The notes below the pieces were generated by a model. That model was not told the DNA's origin. It saw only the letters and a list, made by a program, of their open reading frames with translations, and did not search any database. The position numbers and the translations under genes were made by a program. This document shows positions 47,000 to 59,051 of a stretch of DNA of 64,000 bases, one piece after another; the stretch's first letter is position 1; each line of letters starts with the position of its first letter. Origin of the DNA: Cyrtodaria siliqua (taxonomy: Eukaryota; Mollusca; Bivalvia; Adapedonta; Hiatellidae); assembly GCA_037043455.1 (NCBI GenBank), contig JAWPHD010006807.1, positions 1-64,000 of the forward strand, in the 5' to 3' direction.

Positions 47000-47990
47000 C
47001 ATTATACATCCATCCATGGTAAGTCATTGCTAAACTTGTTGTTATTGCATTTATCATCGACTTGATGATAATTGTAATGTTGGTGTGACAAAGTCTTTTT
47101 ATCAAGGCCCGGCAAGCCCGGCATTAATGGCGGCGATTGTTTTGTATATCTAAGTTAAATAGAGAATGTGATATATTACCTTTTATATAAATGTGTTAAT
47201 ATTGGAATTGAATTTGGATGGGATAACCATTACATAATTACATTTACCCAAATATGTTAACCGACTCTGTGATACGTATTTAGATATTAGTTATTGTAAA
47301 TATTTATTTCTATATAGATAGGTCACCAAGTAAAGGAAAAGAAGAAAAACCTGCTATTGGATTTATCTATACACATAGATGCCAAATTTTCAAGCATCAC
47401 ATCAGGGAGATTGGACTTCCAAGTCAGGGAGATTTACGTAACGCCATGGAACCATCGCTTTTTTTTCAAATAATGAATACAATTGCTAATTTTAATTTGT
47501 ATTTCATTATCTGGATATATACAATAGATGAAAACAAATAACAGTACCAGTATATGCATTATGCTGTAATAAATTAATTGCTAGATTATCATCCCCGTCC
47601 GCCCCCATTTTTTTTATGCCCGGCTTTTACACCGATTTTCACTGTTTTGAGAGCCGCGTTTTAAACGTCCTCTGAAACCCGGAAACGTAATAACCGGTGC
47701 TGAGGTACACAATTTCTTCACAAAACGACGTGAAATTGGCGAATTAAATGGGGAAAAACTGGTGTTTGTTATCATTAAAATGTATTGCAATTATGAAAGA
47801 CTGGTTTAGTTGTAATATTGTGGAGGATAAAACATTTTTACCGAATGCATCGATCAAAAAGTGCCGATTTCGGCAAAATCCTTCTCGATATAACCGGCCA
47901 TATTTCAATTTAGTTTAAACATATTTATTTTACATCGATTGCGAAACAAGTTATTGCAACTTAGATTAATCACTCTCGATGGCTTCCTGG
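47000..47990. other. Upstream of SMG7, no gene recognised
   Basis: AT-rich. A divergent gene could share the SMG7 promoter region, but no exon with supported splice sites or homology was seen. Confidence 0.4.
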
Positions 47991-48115
47991 GTAGAACCAG
48001 TACTAAGCAATGTGGATTAATTATCTTGCTCAAGGATAAATAACGTGCCCGCGGCGAGAATCGAACCGATCTGGAGTTCGGCGCTCTACCACTGGACCAC
48101 GCACTCCACTCGTCG
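47985..48115 (-). mobile_element. tRNA-derived SINE
   Basis: On the minus strand the head has A-box-like TGGTCCAGTGGTAGAGC and B-box-like GGTTCGATTCTC. Then GCTTAGTACTGGTTCTACCC and AGGAAG follow. Confidence 0.7.
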
Positions 48116-49730
48116 TGTGCCGCATGTCGCTAGATGCAATTTCATTGGTTGGGTGCACGATCGTAACGCCGCCCTGATCGATTATACACGCGACAGCTGT
48201 TTGACATGAGCTAATCACGTGCTGTTATTGCAAATTACCGCAAATTACCGGCAATTAACCATCCTCGGCAAATAATTGATTTCCTGGAGGTTTTGAACGG
48301 CTTCCGTGTGATCGGTAAATCAAAGGCAAATCCGTTAGTCTACCGGAGAATGCGGGAGATTTGGCATGTATGTATACACGACACAGATGCTATCTGGTAA
48401 TACAGGTTTGCTTAACTGGTATTTTAACTAATTGTGTATGCTGTAGCTAAAAAAATATTTATAAGCAAATGGTAATACTTGTTAAAAGATTGGTATACAA
48501 AAAAAAAAGAAACAAATATCCTTATAGGTGTTAGTGAGAAGTATTGTATCACCACATTTACATAGTTCATCCACATGTGCGAGTATGTTCAAGGAACCCA
48601 GCACAATATAGGAAAAAGAAGAAGATTTCTCTGTCAACCCAATCTCCTTTCACTTTCAGTTGTTTACTTCAGGTTTTTAAATTTCATTCCTCTGAGAACA
48701 TATGCTCAAAATTGTAAATATAATAAATAAATGTGTAAGATCGATTTGATATATATACTTGTATGCGATTTCTCATTTTCCAAATCCATTCAAATTATTT
48801 AGATAGATGTGTATCTATCGGTGCACTGTTCGCAGTAAATCAATGCTAAATACAAAATACGGGACAGTATTTACAATTAACAGAATATTTGTGTAAGTTC
48901 CTGTTAAGGTTTTGAACTAATTTATGCTTATTTGATGTAAAATAACTGCTAATATGCTGAAGTACCCGGTTACCCGTAGCGTCCGGATATGCTAAACAAC
49001 CGTATGCGTGAGTTGTCAAAACACTTGCAATAAAGATTGGTTGCTACAGATAACAACTTGGTATTTGTCAACAAATCAATTGATCGGTAAGTTGTTTCAG
49101 CAAAGTCTGAGATATATAATTATCCTTTAGTAATACCTTAACATTTGGGCCACTGAACTCATATTCAACGAGTTCTTTCGGCTAAGTTTCTGACCAAGAA
49201 CAGGCTATGTCAAGTTATCGCCATTTTCTTTCCATTCTGATTTCTGGGTAATGGCCGATCCCGATAATAATTTAATTGTAAACAACGAAATATACAGTTA
49301 AAATAAACCTGCTGACTATTTAATTAAATATTTATAATATTTTTTCTTTTAGTGATTTAGTATGTTGGTAGTTTTTTGTGAAAACATCAATTACTTGGGA
49401 AAATGACTGTTCCCAAAATTATCACGTGACAGTCATGTGGTCTAATGCTAAAAATCAAATCAACAAGTTTAAGCTTTTTAAAAAAAGAGTATTTCACTTC
49501 GTTACTACTCGACTTGTGTCTAATTACTGTATTCTTATATTATCACTACCAAATCTGCCACACATACGTATCATATTCTCACACGATACCTATTATAGTG
49601 ATTCTGATAACTATTAAATGTATTATAAGATATACGTGTAAACGGAGCAGTAAATGATTCTTACAACAATGTATCATGTGAGAACCATATACAATTTGAC
49701 TGATAATTATATGTGTTTCATGAAAAGTAT
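48116..49730. other. No feature recognised
   Basis: AT-rich sequence without supported genes. Short ORFs near 49378-49657 have no recognisable homology and look random. Confidence 0.4.
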
Positions 49731-49736
49731 ATGGAA

Positions 49737-50072
49737 CACTAGCTGATCCAGTGGAGGGCGCACCCGGCGCGCGCCGCCCCTAAAAAATCCGGATCATTCA
49801 TGTATGTCCATGTTACTGTAGATAAAATATCAAACAATTTCGATGCACGCCCTCAGAATAATTTTTTTTTTCGCTCGCTTCGCTCGCTCAACGCATATTG
49901 GCTAATGTGTGGTTTAATAAACACAGTGTTAAATCCTTTTATTTGAAAACGGACTTTTTTTTATCCTATTGGTGCACTACCGCAACCGTTTTATGAGGCT
50001 AGAAACGGACCCGAAAATTGATCAAAATGTTACGCCCCACTAAGCTGAAATCCTGGATCCGCCCATGTGGAA
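49737..50072. mobile_element. Dispersed repeat with GGATCC-containing ends
   Basis: It begins CTAGCTGATCCAGTGGAGGG and ends CTGAAATCCTGGATCCGCCC, with a GC-rich start (CGGCGCGCGCCGCCCC) and TCGCTCGCTTCGCTCGCTCA inside. Single copy here. Confidence 0.5.
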
Positions 50073-50129
50073 CTCCTATTACAGTATTTTTTCTTACAGT
50101 ATTCTATACCTGTTGTAAGCTATTCACTT

Positions 50130-50345
50130 CTAAGGTACTACTTGATTGACTTCCTGTGTAGAACCAGTACTATAAGCAATGCATATAAAGTGTCTTGCTC
50201 ATGAACGACGTCTGTAGTAACCCAGGGATCGCGCGTTCAATCCCAGCCAGGACCGAATTTGGGTTAATTATCGAAATATTTCAAAAGTATTTCCTACCTT
50301 ACCAGTCCTTCGGATGAGACTTAAAACCTAGGTCTGCTCGCTAAA
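50130..50345 (+). mobile_element. tRNA-derived SINE copies, back to back
   Basis: 50140-50200 holds the CTGTGTAGAACCAGTACTAT tail on the plus strand. 50205-50345 holds GTAACCCAGGGATCGCGCGT, CAATCCCAGCCAGGACCG and CTTCGGATGAGACTTAAAAC, the plus-strand counterpart of 16596-16795. Confidence 0.65.
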
Positions 50346-50547
50346 ATGCTTAGTGCAATACAGCGAGGATAAATAAACGCTTATACGTACGAACGACGTC
50401 TGGATCATGGGTCACAGCGCTCCACGCTATAATATATATTATATATCATATGAAACGTTTTATATGAAAATTACATGCGGCTCCTTTTTATGTAAAATTA
50501 TATGGGTTTATTATTTATGGCAACATTTCCAGGGTATACCTTACTTT

Positions 50548-50814
50548 AAAGGGACACACGGCAAGCTTGAAGTAATATTTATCAAACATTGAAATTAGCG
50601 TCTCGGTTTATTTATCCAATATATTTGTGTTTCCTTGTTTTTCGTCTAAATATTTTATTGGTGCAAAATAATCAACAGTAAATAATATGTAAAAGCAAGT
50701 TGCTTTAAACTATTCTTATAATTAATAGTAATGATTGAACAAATACAAATTATGTAGAAAAACTAACTGGACGCCGTGAGTTTTTGAAAAATCAAGATTG
50801 CCGTGTGTCCCTTT
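50548..50814. mobile_element. Short MITE with AAAGGGACACAC ends, copy 2
   Basis: Ends AAAGGGACACACGGCAA and TTGCCGTGTGTCCCTTT are perfect inverted copies over 17 bp, 267 bp overall. Interior TTTATCAAACATTGAAATTA resembles the partial copy at 56225-56345. Confidence 0.8.
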
Positions 50815-50879
50815 ACGGGCTATTTATGGACATATTAACACAGACCGAATAACAAATCGATAGGAAGTTGTCTCAGTTT

Positions 50880-51190
50880 TTCAATTTCATGTGGGACAGT
50901 GCGGAGATTTCACGAAATCGTGCCTGAAATGGAATTCAACGTTAGCAAATGTCCAGTAATCCACATAAATAAATCACGAAACCCAATACTTTACACATAC
51001 TCCCTTTATGGGCAGGTACTAAAAGCGGTAGGCCACGCCAAATACTTGGGACTCGAAATCAGCTCTGGCCTTAGCTGAAACAAGCACATTTCAAACAATA
51101 CTACCAGTGCTAATAGGACACTGGGTTTTCTAGAAAAAAATACTGACAAAACACTAGACTTTACAGAACAATGGTACGCCCCAGACCAAT
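50880..51190 (+). pseudogene. Non-LTR retrotransposon reverse-transcriptase relic (jockey/CR1-like)
   Basis: A reading frame from about 50935 gives EMEFNVSKCPVIHINKSRNP, then YSLYGQVLK and AKYLGLEIS. This is the C-terminal part of non-LTR reverse transcriptases, where a Lys-Cys motif is followed by KYLGV. A TGA replaces the expected Trp after the SSGLS stretch, then NKHISN and RTLGFLEKN continue in frame. It is truncated on both sides and clearly dead. Clade is uncertain. Confidence 0.7.
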
Positions 51191-51663
51191 ATCAATACAA
51201 TTGAAATGATGTGTCGTTTGATTATAGACATTCGTTTAAAAACATTCGTTTAAAAATTACAGCTTGAACTTAATATAGTATATGTTTAAGTAGTTGTATA
51301 AATAAGAGGATTTTCACAAACAGTAAAATACATTGTGTACACATATAAGAACCAATAAGATATAAGATTTAGGCGCTCTCTTAGCGACCGCTTAGCTCAG
51401 TTGATAGCGAAGTCGACTATTGCGACGTTCTGCGAGTGTAATTTTAGTGTAGGTTCAACTCCACGAAGCGGTTGATTTTTTTTGTACCGCTATCGAATTC
51501 CGTCAATCTTTTTTTGTGTGTGTGTTTTTCAGTAAATATTCAATAATGGTTGGTGTGTTATGTTTGTCAACGCAATTAGTTTGTGTTTTATAAGCTAAAA
51601 ATTACGGACATTGTCTCTTTCAATACCGAGCGTAGACAGCTCCACAGCGTTTGACTGAAACGC

Positions 51664-51664
<1 letters not shown>

Positions 51665-51699
<35 letters not shown>
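51665..51699 (+). repeat. (GT)n microsatellite
   Basis: About 17 uninterrupted GT dinucleotides, followed by GGTTTAACGTCCCTCCACCA, which recurs after the second run at 52421. Confidence 0.95.
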
Positions 51700-51701
<2 letters not shown>

Positions 51702-51891
51702 TTCTGAGGTTTAACGTCCCTCCACCAGCATACTCGACAAGCCGTGAGGTATCTTGAAGAGATGGGTACACTAGAGACTGGACAGTGCTTCTTGTAGTGT
51801 CTGCGTTGTATCTGTAGTGATGGGTGTTGTATCTGCGTTGAGTGCGTCGTGTCATGTCGCTGCTACTCTATGTAGTTGTCGCTGCGGCGGT

Positions 51892-51960
51892 GAGGTGGTG
51901 GTGGTGGTGGGGGAGGGGGAGGGGAGGGGGAGGGGAGAGGGAGGGGGAGGGGAGGGGAGT
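51892..51960 (+). repeat. G-rich tract with quadruplex potential
   Basis: GTGGTGGTGGTGG followed by many GGGGGA and GGGGA runs on the plus strand. There are well over four G-runs within 60 nt. It sits in the locally GC-rich insertion. Confidence 0.85.
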
Positions 51961-52420
51961 CTGGACGACATCAGCTACGGTGGTTGCTTCAACGAACTAC
52001 TGGGCTGGTATAGTTTAGGTAGCCCAGTTTGGGGCCACGCCCATCACAGTATGACCCCAGCGCCGCTCACATCATCCGATGACTGTATTAACTCTCTCCC
52101 TCTTCGGTTGTCAGTCTACGGTCAAATGTTCTCCTCGGCGTCGATCCCTAACTATTACTACCTAATACCTGACGTCTACTGCTACTGCTACTGTGGGGGA
52201 GTGGGGGTGGGGTGAGCTCAGCTTCGGCCTGCGGACTTCTGACTTTCCAACTTTCGACTTTGGTTTACAGCCATCCTGTGATGTCTGCTGTGATGGGACG
52301 CAGGAGACATCCTCACTCTCGGTCAAGTGACACTCATGATCCACGCGAATATACCATGAGTGTCACCAGTGCCCACTCAACGACGTGCACGCGGTGAAGA
52401 TAACAGGTGAGACGTAAACG

Positions 52421-52421
52421 C

Positions 52422-52452
<31 letters not shown>
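52421..52452 (+). repeat. (GT)n microsatellite, second copy
   Basis: About 16 GT dinucleotides preceded by AAACGCGA, the same bases that precede the run at 51665. Confidence 0.95.
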
Positions 52453-52456
<4 letters not shown>

Positions 52457-52711
52457 TCGAAGGTTTAACGTCCTTCCACCACTAAAACGTCGTGAGCCCT
52501 TTCAGGTTAAGCCTTCCAGAGTATCTCCTCGCCGTGCATATATACCGAGCAATTTTGTAGGCTGAAATCTGATTGGTTAATCGTATGGTCAATCTGACGT
52601 GACCTCCAATGCCTTGTTGTCCGATCCTTAGTAGTGTAGAGTATCGTAGCGTGATAAAGGGTCAGATTTTAATGAGATTGGCACAACCTTAACCATAACC
52701 ATAACTTTTGA

Positions 52712-53005
52712 AGAACATAATACAATAAATAATACAATAAATAATACAATAAATAATACAATAAAATACTACAATAAATAATACAATAAAATAATACAAT
52801 AAATAATACAATAAATAATACAATAAATACTACAATAAAATACTACAATAAAATACTACAATAAATAATACAATAAAATAATACAATAAAATAATACAAT
52901 AAATAATACAATAAATAATACAATAAATACTACAATAAAATACTACAATAAAATACTACAATAAAATAATACAATAAAATAATACAATAAATAATACAAT
53001 AAAAC
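52712..53005 (+). repeat. AATACAATAA-type low-complexity array
   Basis: Variants of AATAAATAATAC and AATAAAATACTAC repeat for about 290 bp; units of 11-13 bp. Confidence 0.95.
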
Positions 53006-53575
53006 GGAAGCAATGTTCCTTTCTTTATCTGAAGATGACCGTCGCCTTTGACCAAATCTAAATCAGGCCTAGTTATCTAACACTCTATCCACAAGACATG
53101 CATTCGTGACAATCATAACTATAAAGGTATGCATAAAGGTATGTATATGGTCTATAGTAGGTACATACCATAAGAGCTATGCTTCTCGTGGCTAGCATTC
53201 GGACAACAAATATATTCTTCTTCTATTTTAATTGCAAAAGTATTGTGCAACACGTTCTAACAACCTAAGTTAATGCCTTTATATAGTTATGTAGCTCATT
53301 TTTGTCATTTATGATTGTGAAAAGATACTAAACGATGTATAGATATGCGGAATGAGTTTTCCAAAGTATCCTTTTCGTACAGTCCCGTGTAACTGAAGCT
53401 TACTCATGTAGGATAAATACATCTGAAGCGTTATTCGAGTTACTTCATAGTTGTAGATAAGGGTTAAGCCTAGGTGCTTATGGTGATCAACTCATGTCAG
53501 CTGGACATTAATAACATGTAGGACTGGCTATTCCGTGATACTTAAATAACGTTTCCAGTACTTGCTTTGTAGCGT
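53006..53575. other. No feature recognised
   Basis: Unassigned AT-rich sequence between the low-complexity array and the retroelement 3' fragment. Confidence 0.4.
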
Positions 53576-53576
53576 T

Positions 53577-53946
53577 CTATGAGTTTGTCTTTTTATATTC
53601 ATAGTTCTGTGTTATATTTAGATTGCCTATTAATGCTGCCTTTGTTAGAGGATATAGCCTGACGGTCATTTTTTTATTTACACTTTCCCGTTTTATTGGG
53701 ATGGCAATAGGATAAGAGTGAGGTTTAGTGCACCCTAGAACCTGGTTTAAACCCCGGACTCCTTTTTTAATGCCCCTCACCGTTCCAAGGCGGTAGGCTT
53801 AGTGTCAATCCTTTTATGTTTGTGATATCATATACCTGGCCTTTGATTTATCCTTGTAATTGTTGTTGGTTTCTTTGCCTGTGTTTCGTACTATGATCCT
53901 TGAATGCTACATTTCCCGTTAGACCTTTATATTTACTTTGTAAGTG
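53577..53946 (+). mobile_element. 3' end of a retroelement, same family as 59052-60214
   Basis: It shares with the minus-strand element GTTTAAACCCC-type, CCGTTCCAAGGCGGTAG and CTTTTATGTTTGTGATATCA-like sequence in the same order. No reverse transcriptase remains. The 35-bp minisatellite starts right at its end. Confidence 0.7.
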
Positions 53947-55225
53947 CTGGATATGAGCCGCAGTTTCAGTATTTGTAAGTGCTGGATATGAACCGCAGTT
54001 TCAGTATTTGTAAGTGCTGGATTTGAGCCTCAGTTTCAGTATTTGTAAGTGCTGGATATGAGCCTCAGTTTCAGTATTTGTAAGTGCTGGATATGAGCCG
54101 CAGTTTCAGTATTTGTAAGTGCTGGATATGAGCCGTGCTGGATATGAGCCGCAGTTTCAGTATTTGTAAGTGCTGGATTTGAGCCGCAGTTTCAGTATTT
54201 GTAAGTGCTGGATATGATCCGCAGCTTCAGTATTTGTAAGTGCTGGATATGAGCCGTGCTGGATATGAGCCGCAGTTTCAGTATTTGTAAGTGCTGGATA
54301 TGAGCCGCAGTTTCAGTATATGTAAGTGCTGGATATGAGCCGTGCTGGATATGAGCCGCAGTTTCAGTATTTGTAAGTGCTGGATATGAGCCACAGTTTC
54401 AGTATTTGTAAGTGCTGGATATGATCCGCAGTTTCAGTATTTGTAAGTGCTGGATATGAGCCGTGCTGGATATGAGCCGCAGTTTCAGTATTTGTAAGTG
54501 CTGGATATGAGCCGTGCTGGATATGAGCCGCAGTTTCAGTATTTGTAAGTGCTGGATATGAGCCGCAGTTTCAGTATTTGTAAGTGCTGGATATGATCCG
54601 CAGTTTCAGTATTTGTAAGTGCTGGATATGAGCCATGCTGGAAATGAGCCGCAGTTTCAGTATTTGTAAGTGCTGGATATGAGCCGCAGTTTCAGTATTT
54701 GTAAGGGCTGGATATGATCCGCAGTTTCAATATTTGTAAGTGCTGGATATGAGCCGTGCTGGATATGAGCCGCAGTTTCAGTATTTGTAAGTGCTGGATA
54801 TGAGCCGCAGTTTCAGTATTTGTAAGTGCTGGATATGATCCGCAGTTTCAGTATTTGTAAGTGCTGGATATGAACCGCAGTTTCAGTATTTGTAAGTGCT
54901 GGATATGAGCCGTGCTGGATATGAGCCGCAGTTTCAGTATTTGTAAGTGCTGGATATGAGCCGCAGTTTCAGTATTTGTAAGTGCTGGATATGATCCGCA
55001 GTTTCAGTATTTGTAAGTGCTGGATATGAGCCGCAGTTTCAGTATTTGTAAGTGCTGGATATGATCCGCAGTTTCAGTATTTGTAAGTGCTGGATATGAG
55101 CCGTGCTGGATATGAGCCGCAGTTTCAGTATTTGTAAGTGCTGGATATGAGCCGCAGTTTCAGTATTTGTAAGTGCTGGATATGATCCGCAGTTTCAGTA
55201 TTTGTAAGTGCTGGATATGAGCCGC
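53943..55225 (+). repeat. 35-bp minisatellite, about 36 copies
   Basis: Unit AAGTGCTGGATATGAGCCGC then AGTTTCAGTATTTGT. Several copies contain an extra 15-bp partial unit (GTGCTGGATATGAGCC), which itself recurs at regular spacing. Confidence 0.96.
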
Positions 55226-55341
55226 CGTAATAACAAGAGTTGTAGGATGGCAGTACGCTCGACCTTTCGAGGCCTTGTTTGTTTTTATTGGGCAACTAAG
55301 TAGAAAAAGGGAAATAAATCTGTAAAATTCATTTTCGAATT

Positions 55342-55656
55342 ATGGCACTTGTTTGTACGACGTCATCTTGTGACAGTGAATACATGTATAACGTTTCTGT
55401 CAAGCAGTTTCTGAGATATGACCTTAACGAAAAAAAGTTATGGAAGAAATTGTACAATTCTGGTGATGAAGTTATCGGTGGCTTATACTTCGATCGTATT
55501 GAAAAGAGTCCTCTTCACTTGAGGCTTATCAGGAGACTTCCGTGCCTGATTCCATCTTATTCTGTGCTATACATTATCTCTGAAGTAGACATTGATGTTG
55601 ACGGTACTTTAACGATTAGTGATTCGCTTCATAGGAGAGTTCTTTCCAGTATATGA
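55342..55656 (+). CDS. Hypothetical 104-residue ORF
   Basis: ATG to TGA, MALVCTTSSCDSEYMYNVSV at the start and DSLHRRVLSSI at the end, mixed composition without low complexity. No signal peptide or membrane helix is evident. AATAAATAATAAA lies about 165 bp downstream. I do not recognise the protein. It may be a small gene, one exon of a larger gene, or a chance ORF. Confidence 0.3.
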   Translation: MALVCTTSSCDSEYMYNVSVKQFLRYDLNEKKLWKKLYNSGDEVIGGLYFDRIEKSPLHLRLIRRLPCLIPSYSVLYIISEVDIDVDGTLTISDSLHRRVLSSI

Positions 55657-55659
55657 TTA

Positions 55660-57180
55660 CTCTGGAATTTAAACTTATATTATGATCATACACAGAGATC
55701 AAATGCTTTAACGACAATTACCGCATGATCATGACGATGCGGTTCATTTATTTATACACCATACGTATATGTTATGTAGACAACATTTTACAAGTCTGAA
55801 TTGCATACTTAGAAATGTAAATAAATAATAAAACTAGGAATCTACTTGACATGCTTAAAGTTCAAGCATTTACCGGTATATCCATTGTGTTTTATAAGTT
55901 TTGACCCACTCCAAAATGCATTGTTACTGTTAGCAAGAACATTACTTATGGGGATCCACCTAAACAGCAAACAGTTTAGGTCGAAATTTAATTATTGAAA
56001 GGCCTACTGTACCGTTTTCCCGTTAACATTTAAACATCATAGACACACTACACTGATGGAAACGTAATGCATAAATATGAAATACAAGTTATTAACGTGA
56101 CGTTGCTAATCGACGTTCTTTTGACGTTACAAAACGTTACCCAAGATTGTGCGCGACGTCTACCGGTAACGGTAACCACAGACGCCGGGCCGAGTAGAAT
56201 AGCTTCCGTTGCGCATGGCAATATTGCAGTTTTTATCAAGCATTAAAACTAGTACCTCGATTCATTTATCCTGAATCATTTTAACCTGTTTGCATATAAT
56301 TAAATAACATTTTGAGTTTTTCAATTTTATTAATATTGTATATCTGAAGTAATCTGCAGATAACGTTAGTAATATGTAAATTATTATCTGCAAGTATGGC
56401 ATGTTCAATGCAAGCTGTGAGAATCATATTATAGTTCTACGTGTATCTCTTATTTGTGTTTGTTGCTTCCAAGGGATCCCCTTTTCAGTATGTATTGACA
56501 TCCACACTGGCGTTTGTTTAGTGCTGTGTGGCGGCCGTAAAATGTCGCCCCAACTACAAATCAGTAGTGTTGTTACTGGTCCTTTGAGGTCATGAAACCC
56601 ATTCTGTGTTGCTTTAAAGTAGAACATCGCTTAAGCCGGTGCTAGAAGTCATGAGAGGTGTTGCATCTTATAATTACCTCTCATGAACAGACTCAATAAA
56701 ACCGAGTCTGCTATTGTTATCTCTTGTTTATGTTTGTTGCTTCCAAGGGATCCCCTTTTCGGTATTTATTTATATTGTGCACTTCTCTTATGGAGCTATG
56801 ACTCTCACAACTACTTCAATGCATAGTGTACCGAACTAACCAAACTATACAACCATGTGGGCAATACTGCAGTTACTGCTGTGCGTTTTGGGAGATGTTG
56901 GATGTTTATGTATGTGTATTTTTGCAAAAGATGACGCGTGTTTACAAGTCTTATACACAAACTTGTGGACCCAGTGTGGGTTTATATCCATGCTTATAAA
57001 CAAGAGGACCACAGTTCGCTGGACCACCTTATGACGTATGTCCATCGTAAACACTTAGTAAATAGAAACAAGTGTGGGTCAGATCAAAGAGGTCTGGTAA
57101 ATTTTAAGGTTTTTACCATATAACTCTTTTTTTAAACTGGTACGCCATCGCACGCTAAAATTTAACACAATGTTCACCAT
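55660..57180. other. Mostly unassigned, with short direct repeat
   Basis: TGTTTGTTGCTTCCAAGGGA then TCCCCTTTTC occurs at about 56456 and again near 56731. A partial MITE-like segment lies at 56225-56345. A small hairpin CATGAGAGGT/ACCTCTCATG is at 56651-56686. No gene supported. Confidence 0.5.
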
Positions 57181-57925
57181 TTAAACAAACTCGGTATATG
57201 ACCATAAGCTTATGCGACATGCATAATATATAAAACAAAATTAAAAAAAGAAGAATTTCCTATATAACTCTATGTAAAACTGTGATCCCTGGGATGGGGC
57301 CAGATTTTACCATTTGTCATTATTTGAACAAAACTTGGTAGAAGTCCATAATCTTATGTTACATGCAATATACGAGAGCTCTATGCCTTGTGGTTTCAGA
57401 GAAACATATTTTTTTAAATATTTTCTTATACCTGTCTATGCAAAACATGTGACAGCAGGGCCAAATTTGACCCCATGGTCACCATTCGAACAAACTTGGT
57501 AGAGGACCATACGCGTATGTCACATGCAATAGATGAACGTTCTATGTAGTGTGGTTTCAGATAAGATATGTTTTAAAAGGATTTCCTGATATTCGTGTAT
57601 ACGCTATACGTCTCTGTAAACCATGGAAGCTCTATTCAAACTTTGGACTCTTGGGGCACGACCATTATTGACCCTGGGGCACGACCATTATTGACCATGG
57701 AAACTTCATTTGAACAATATTGATAGTCAACGAGTCGGCGAAAGCTGTCAAAATGTGTGCAATGGTTCTCGAGAAGACTGTTTAAGGTGTCGACCTGTTA
57801 TAGTAGCAGCGGCCATCTTGGAGGTTGCATTGACATGTGAAGCATGGTAAAAATTGACCAGGCGGTTTCAGAGATGTATTTTAAACGTTGGCGGACAGAC
57901 GGCAGTCAGGTGAGCTAAAAATAAA
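57180..57925 (+). mobile_element. Bivalve-type dispersed repeat with about 180-bp internal units
   Basis: Repeated GAACAAAACTTGGTAGAAGT and GTGGTTTCAGAGAAACATAT motifs with TATAACTCTATGTAAAACTG. It ends near GGCGGACAGACGGCAGTCAG then GTGAGCTAAAAA, like the ends of family 1. Confidence 0.7.
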
Positions 57926-59051
57926 TATGAAATGTCCGCGAAAAATGGCCAACTTGGTTGAGGGGTAGCGACAGAAAACATACAATAAGCATTGTGAACT
58001 ATGATTTTTTTTAAACAAACTAAACTGCCAAATAATGGCAAATTTACACTACAAAACCGTTCATTAAACTCTGTCCAGCTGTTCAGGTCATATAATAATG
58101 TATTTGTGCTGATTAAAAGTATAGGATTTTTTTCACGTGATCATTTTTTAAAATACCCATGATTGAATATGCGTAAAATGAATTATGAGTTGTTAACTCT
58201 TAATTTAATATGACGCTGGTTAATAAGCATTGTTTTTTTCTTCACAAAAGTGCTGAAATGGATTTTTTTTTTAAAGTACCAATCCCGCCAAGAACAGTCA
58301 AATGCTACAACAGATCTAAACCTACTGAAGACGTGGTATATATAATTTATATATATATACACTGAACGTGAGGGGCGGGGTCAGATGTAATTTGGCTGAT
58401 TATTGAACTTGTCCAAGCTTTCATTAATATAAACAATTTGGCAAAGTTTCGTAAATATCAAATACAAAACTAGAACTATCACTGAAGGTGAAGAATACCC
58501 CCACTTTTTTGCTCTAGTCGATGATGGGCAAAATCAAGAATAATAAAAGACCCTCAGATTGCAGAGAGCCCCTTTCATCAAAATTTTATTTTAAATCTTA
58601 TTTTGAATATTGTAAAGAAATTAAAAAAAAATTCCCCATTTATATAGTCTCTAATCATGATATGCATTTTTTTCTTTTAAATATTTTGAAAACTGTTTAC
58701 ATATAATAAATACTATGCATATTACATTTATATCTGTTTGGTTTGTTGATATTACATTTATATCTGTACGGTTTGTCGAGGGGTGGCCCACCCCGACCCT
58801 CACAGACCTATTATGGGGTGAATAAATGGATTTATACCATTAATTTGGTGATCGAAAAAAAAATGTCTAAAATATCTGTTAATTTTTTAATGTGAAGAAA
58901 TTTTAATTTAAAACAAAGGTCCATAATTCTGTAAAAAAAAAATGCAGAATCGAAAAACCATTAATGCATAGCCACATCATATCATCACGTGAGAACTGTA
59001 TGTTAGGCGTAATAACAATCCATGAAAAGTGTTAAAGTGAAAGCCATATGA

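Larger units (their letters stand above)
51385..52690 (+). mobile_element. Repeat family F, copy 2, with GT-flanked insertion
   Basis: It starts with a tRNA-like stretch (GACCGCTTAGCTCAGTTGAT, B-box-like GGTTCAACTCC). It then follows copy 1 up to GACTGAAACGCGA and resumes at TACCGAGCAATTTTGTAGGC. Between these points copy 1 has about 20 bp but this copy has about 880 bp bordered by two GT runs. Confidence 0.75.

Noticed and set aside
51817..52215. 132-codon ORF with a Gly/Glu/Arg-rich stretch
   Set aside because: The stretch is the translated G-rich tract; no other support for coding.
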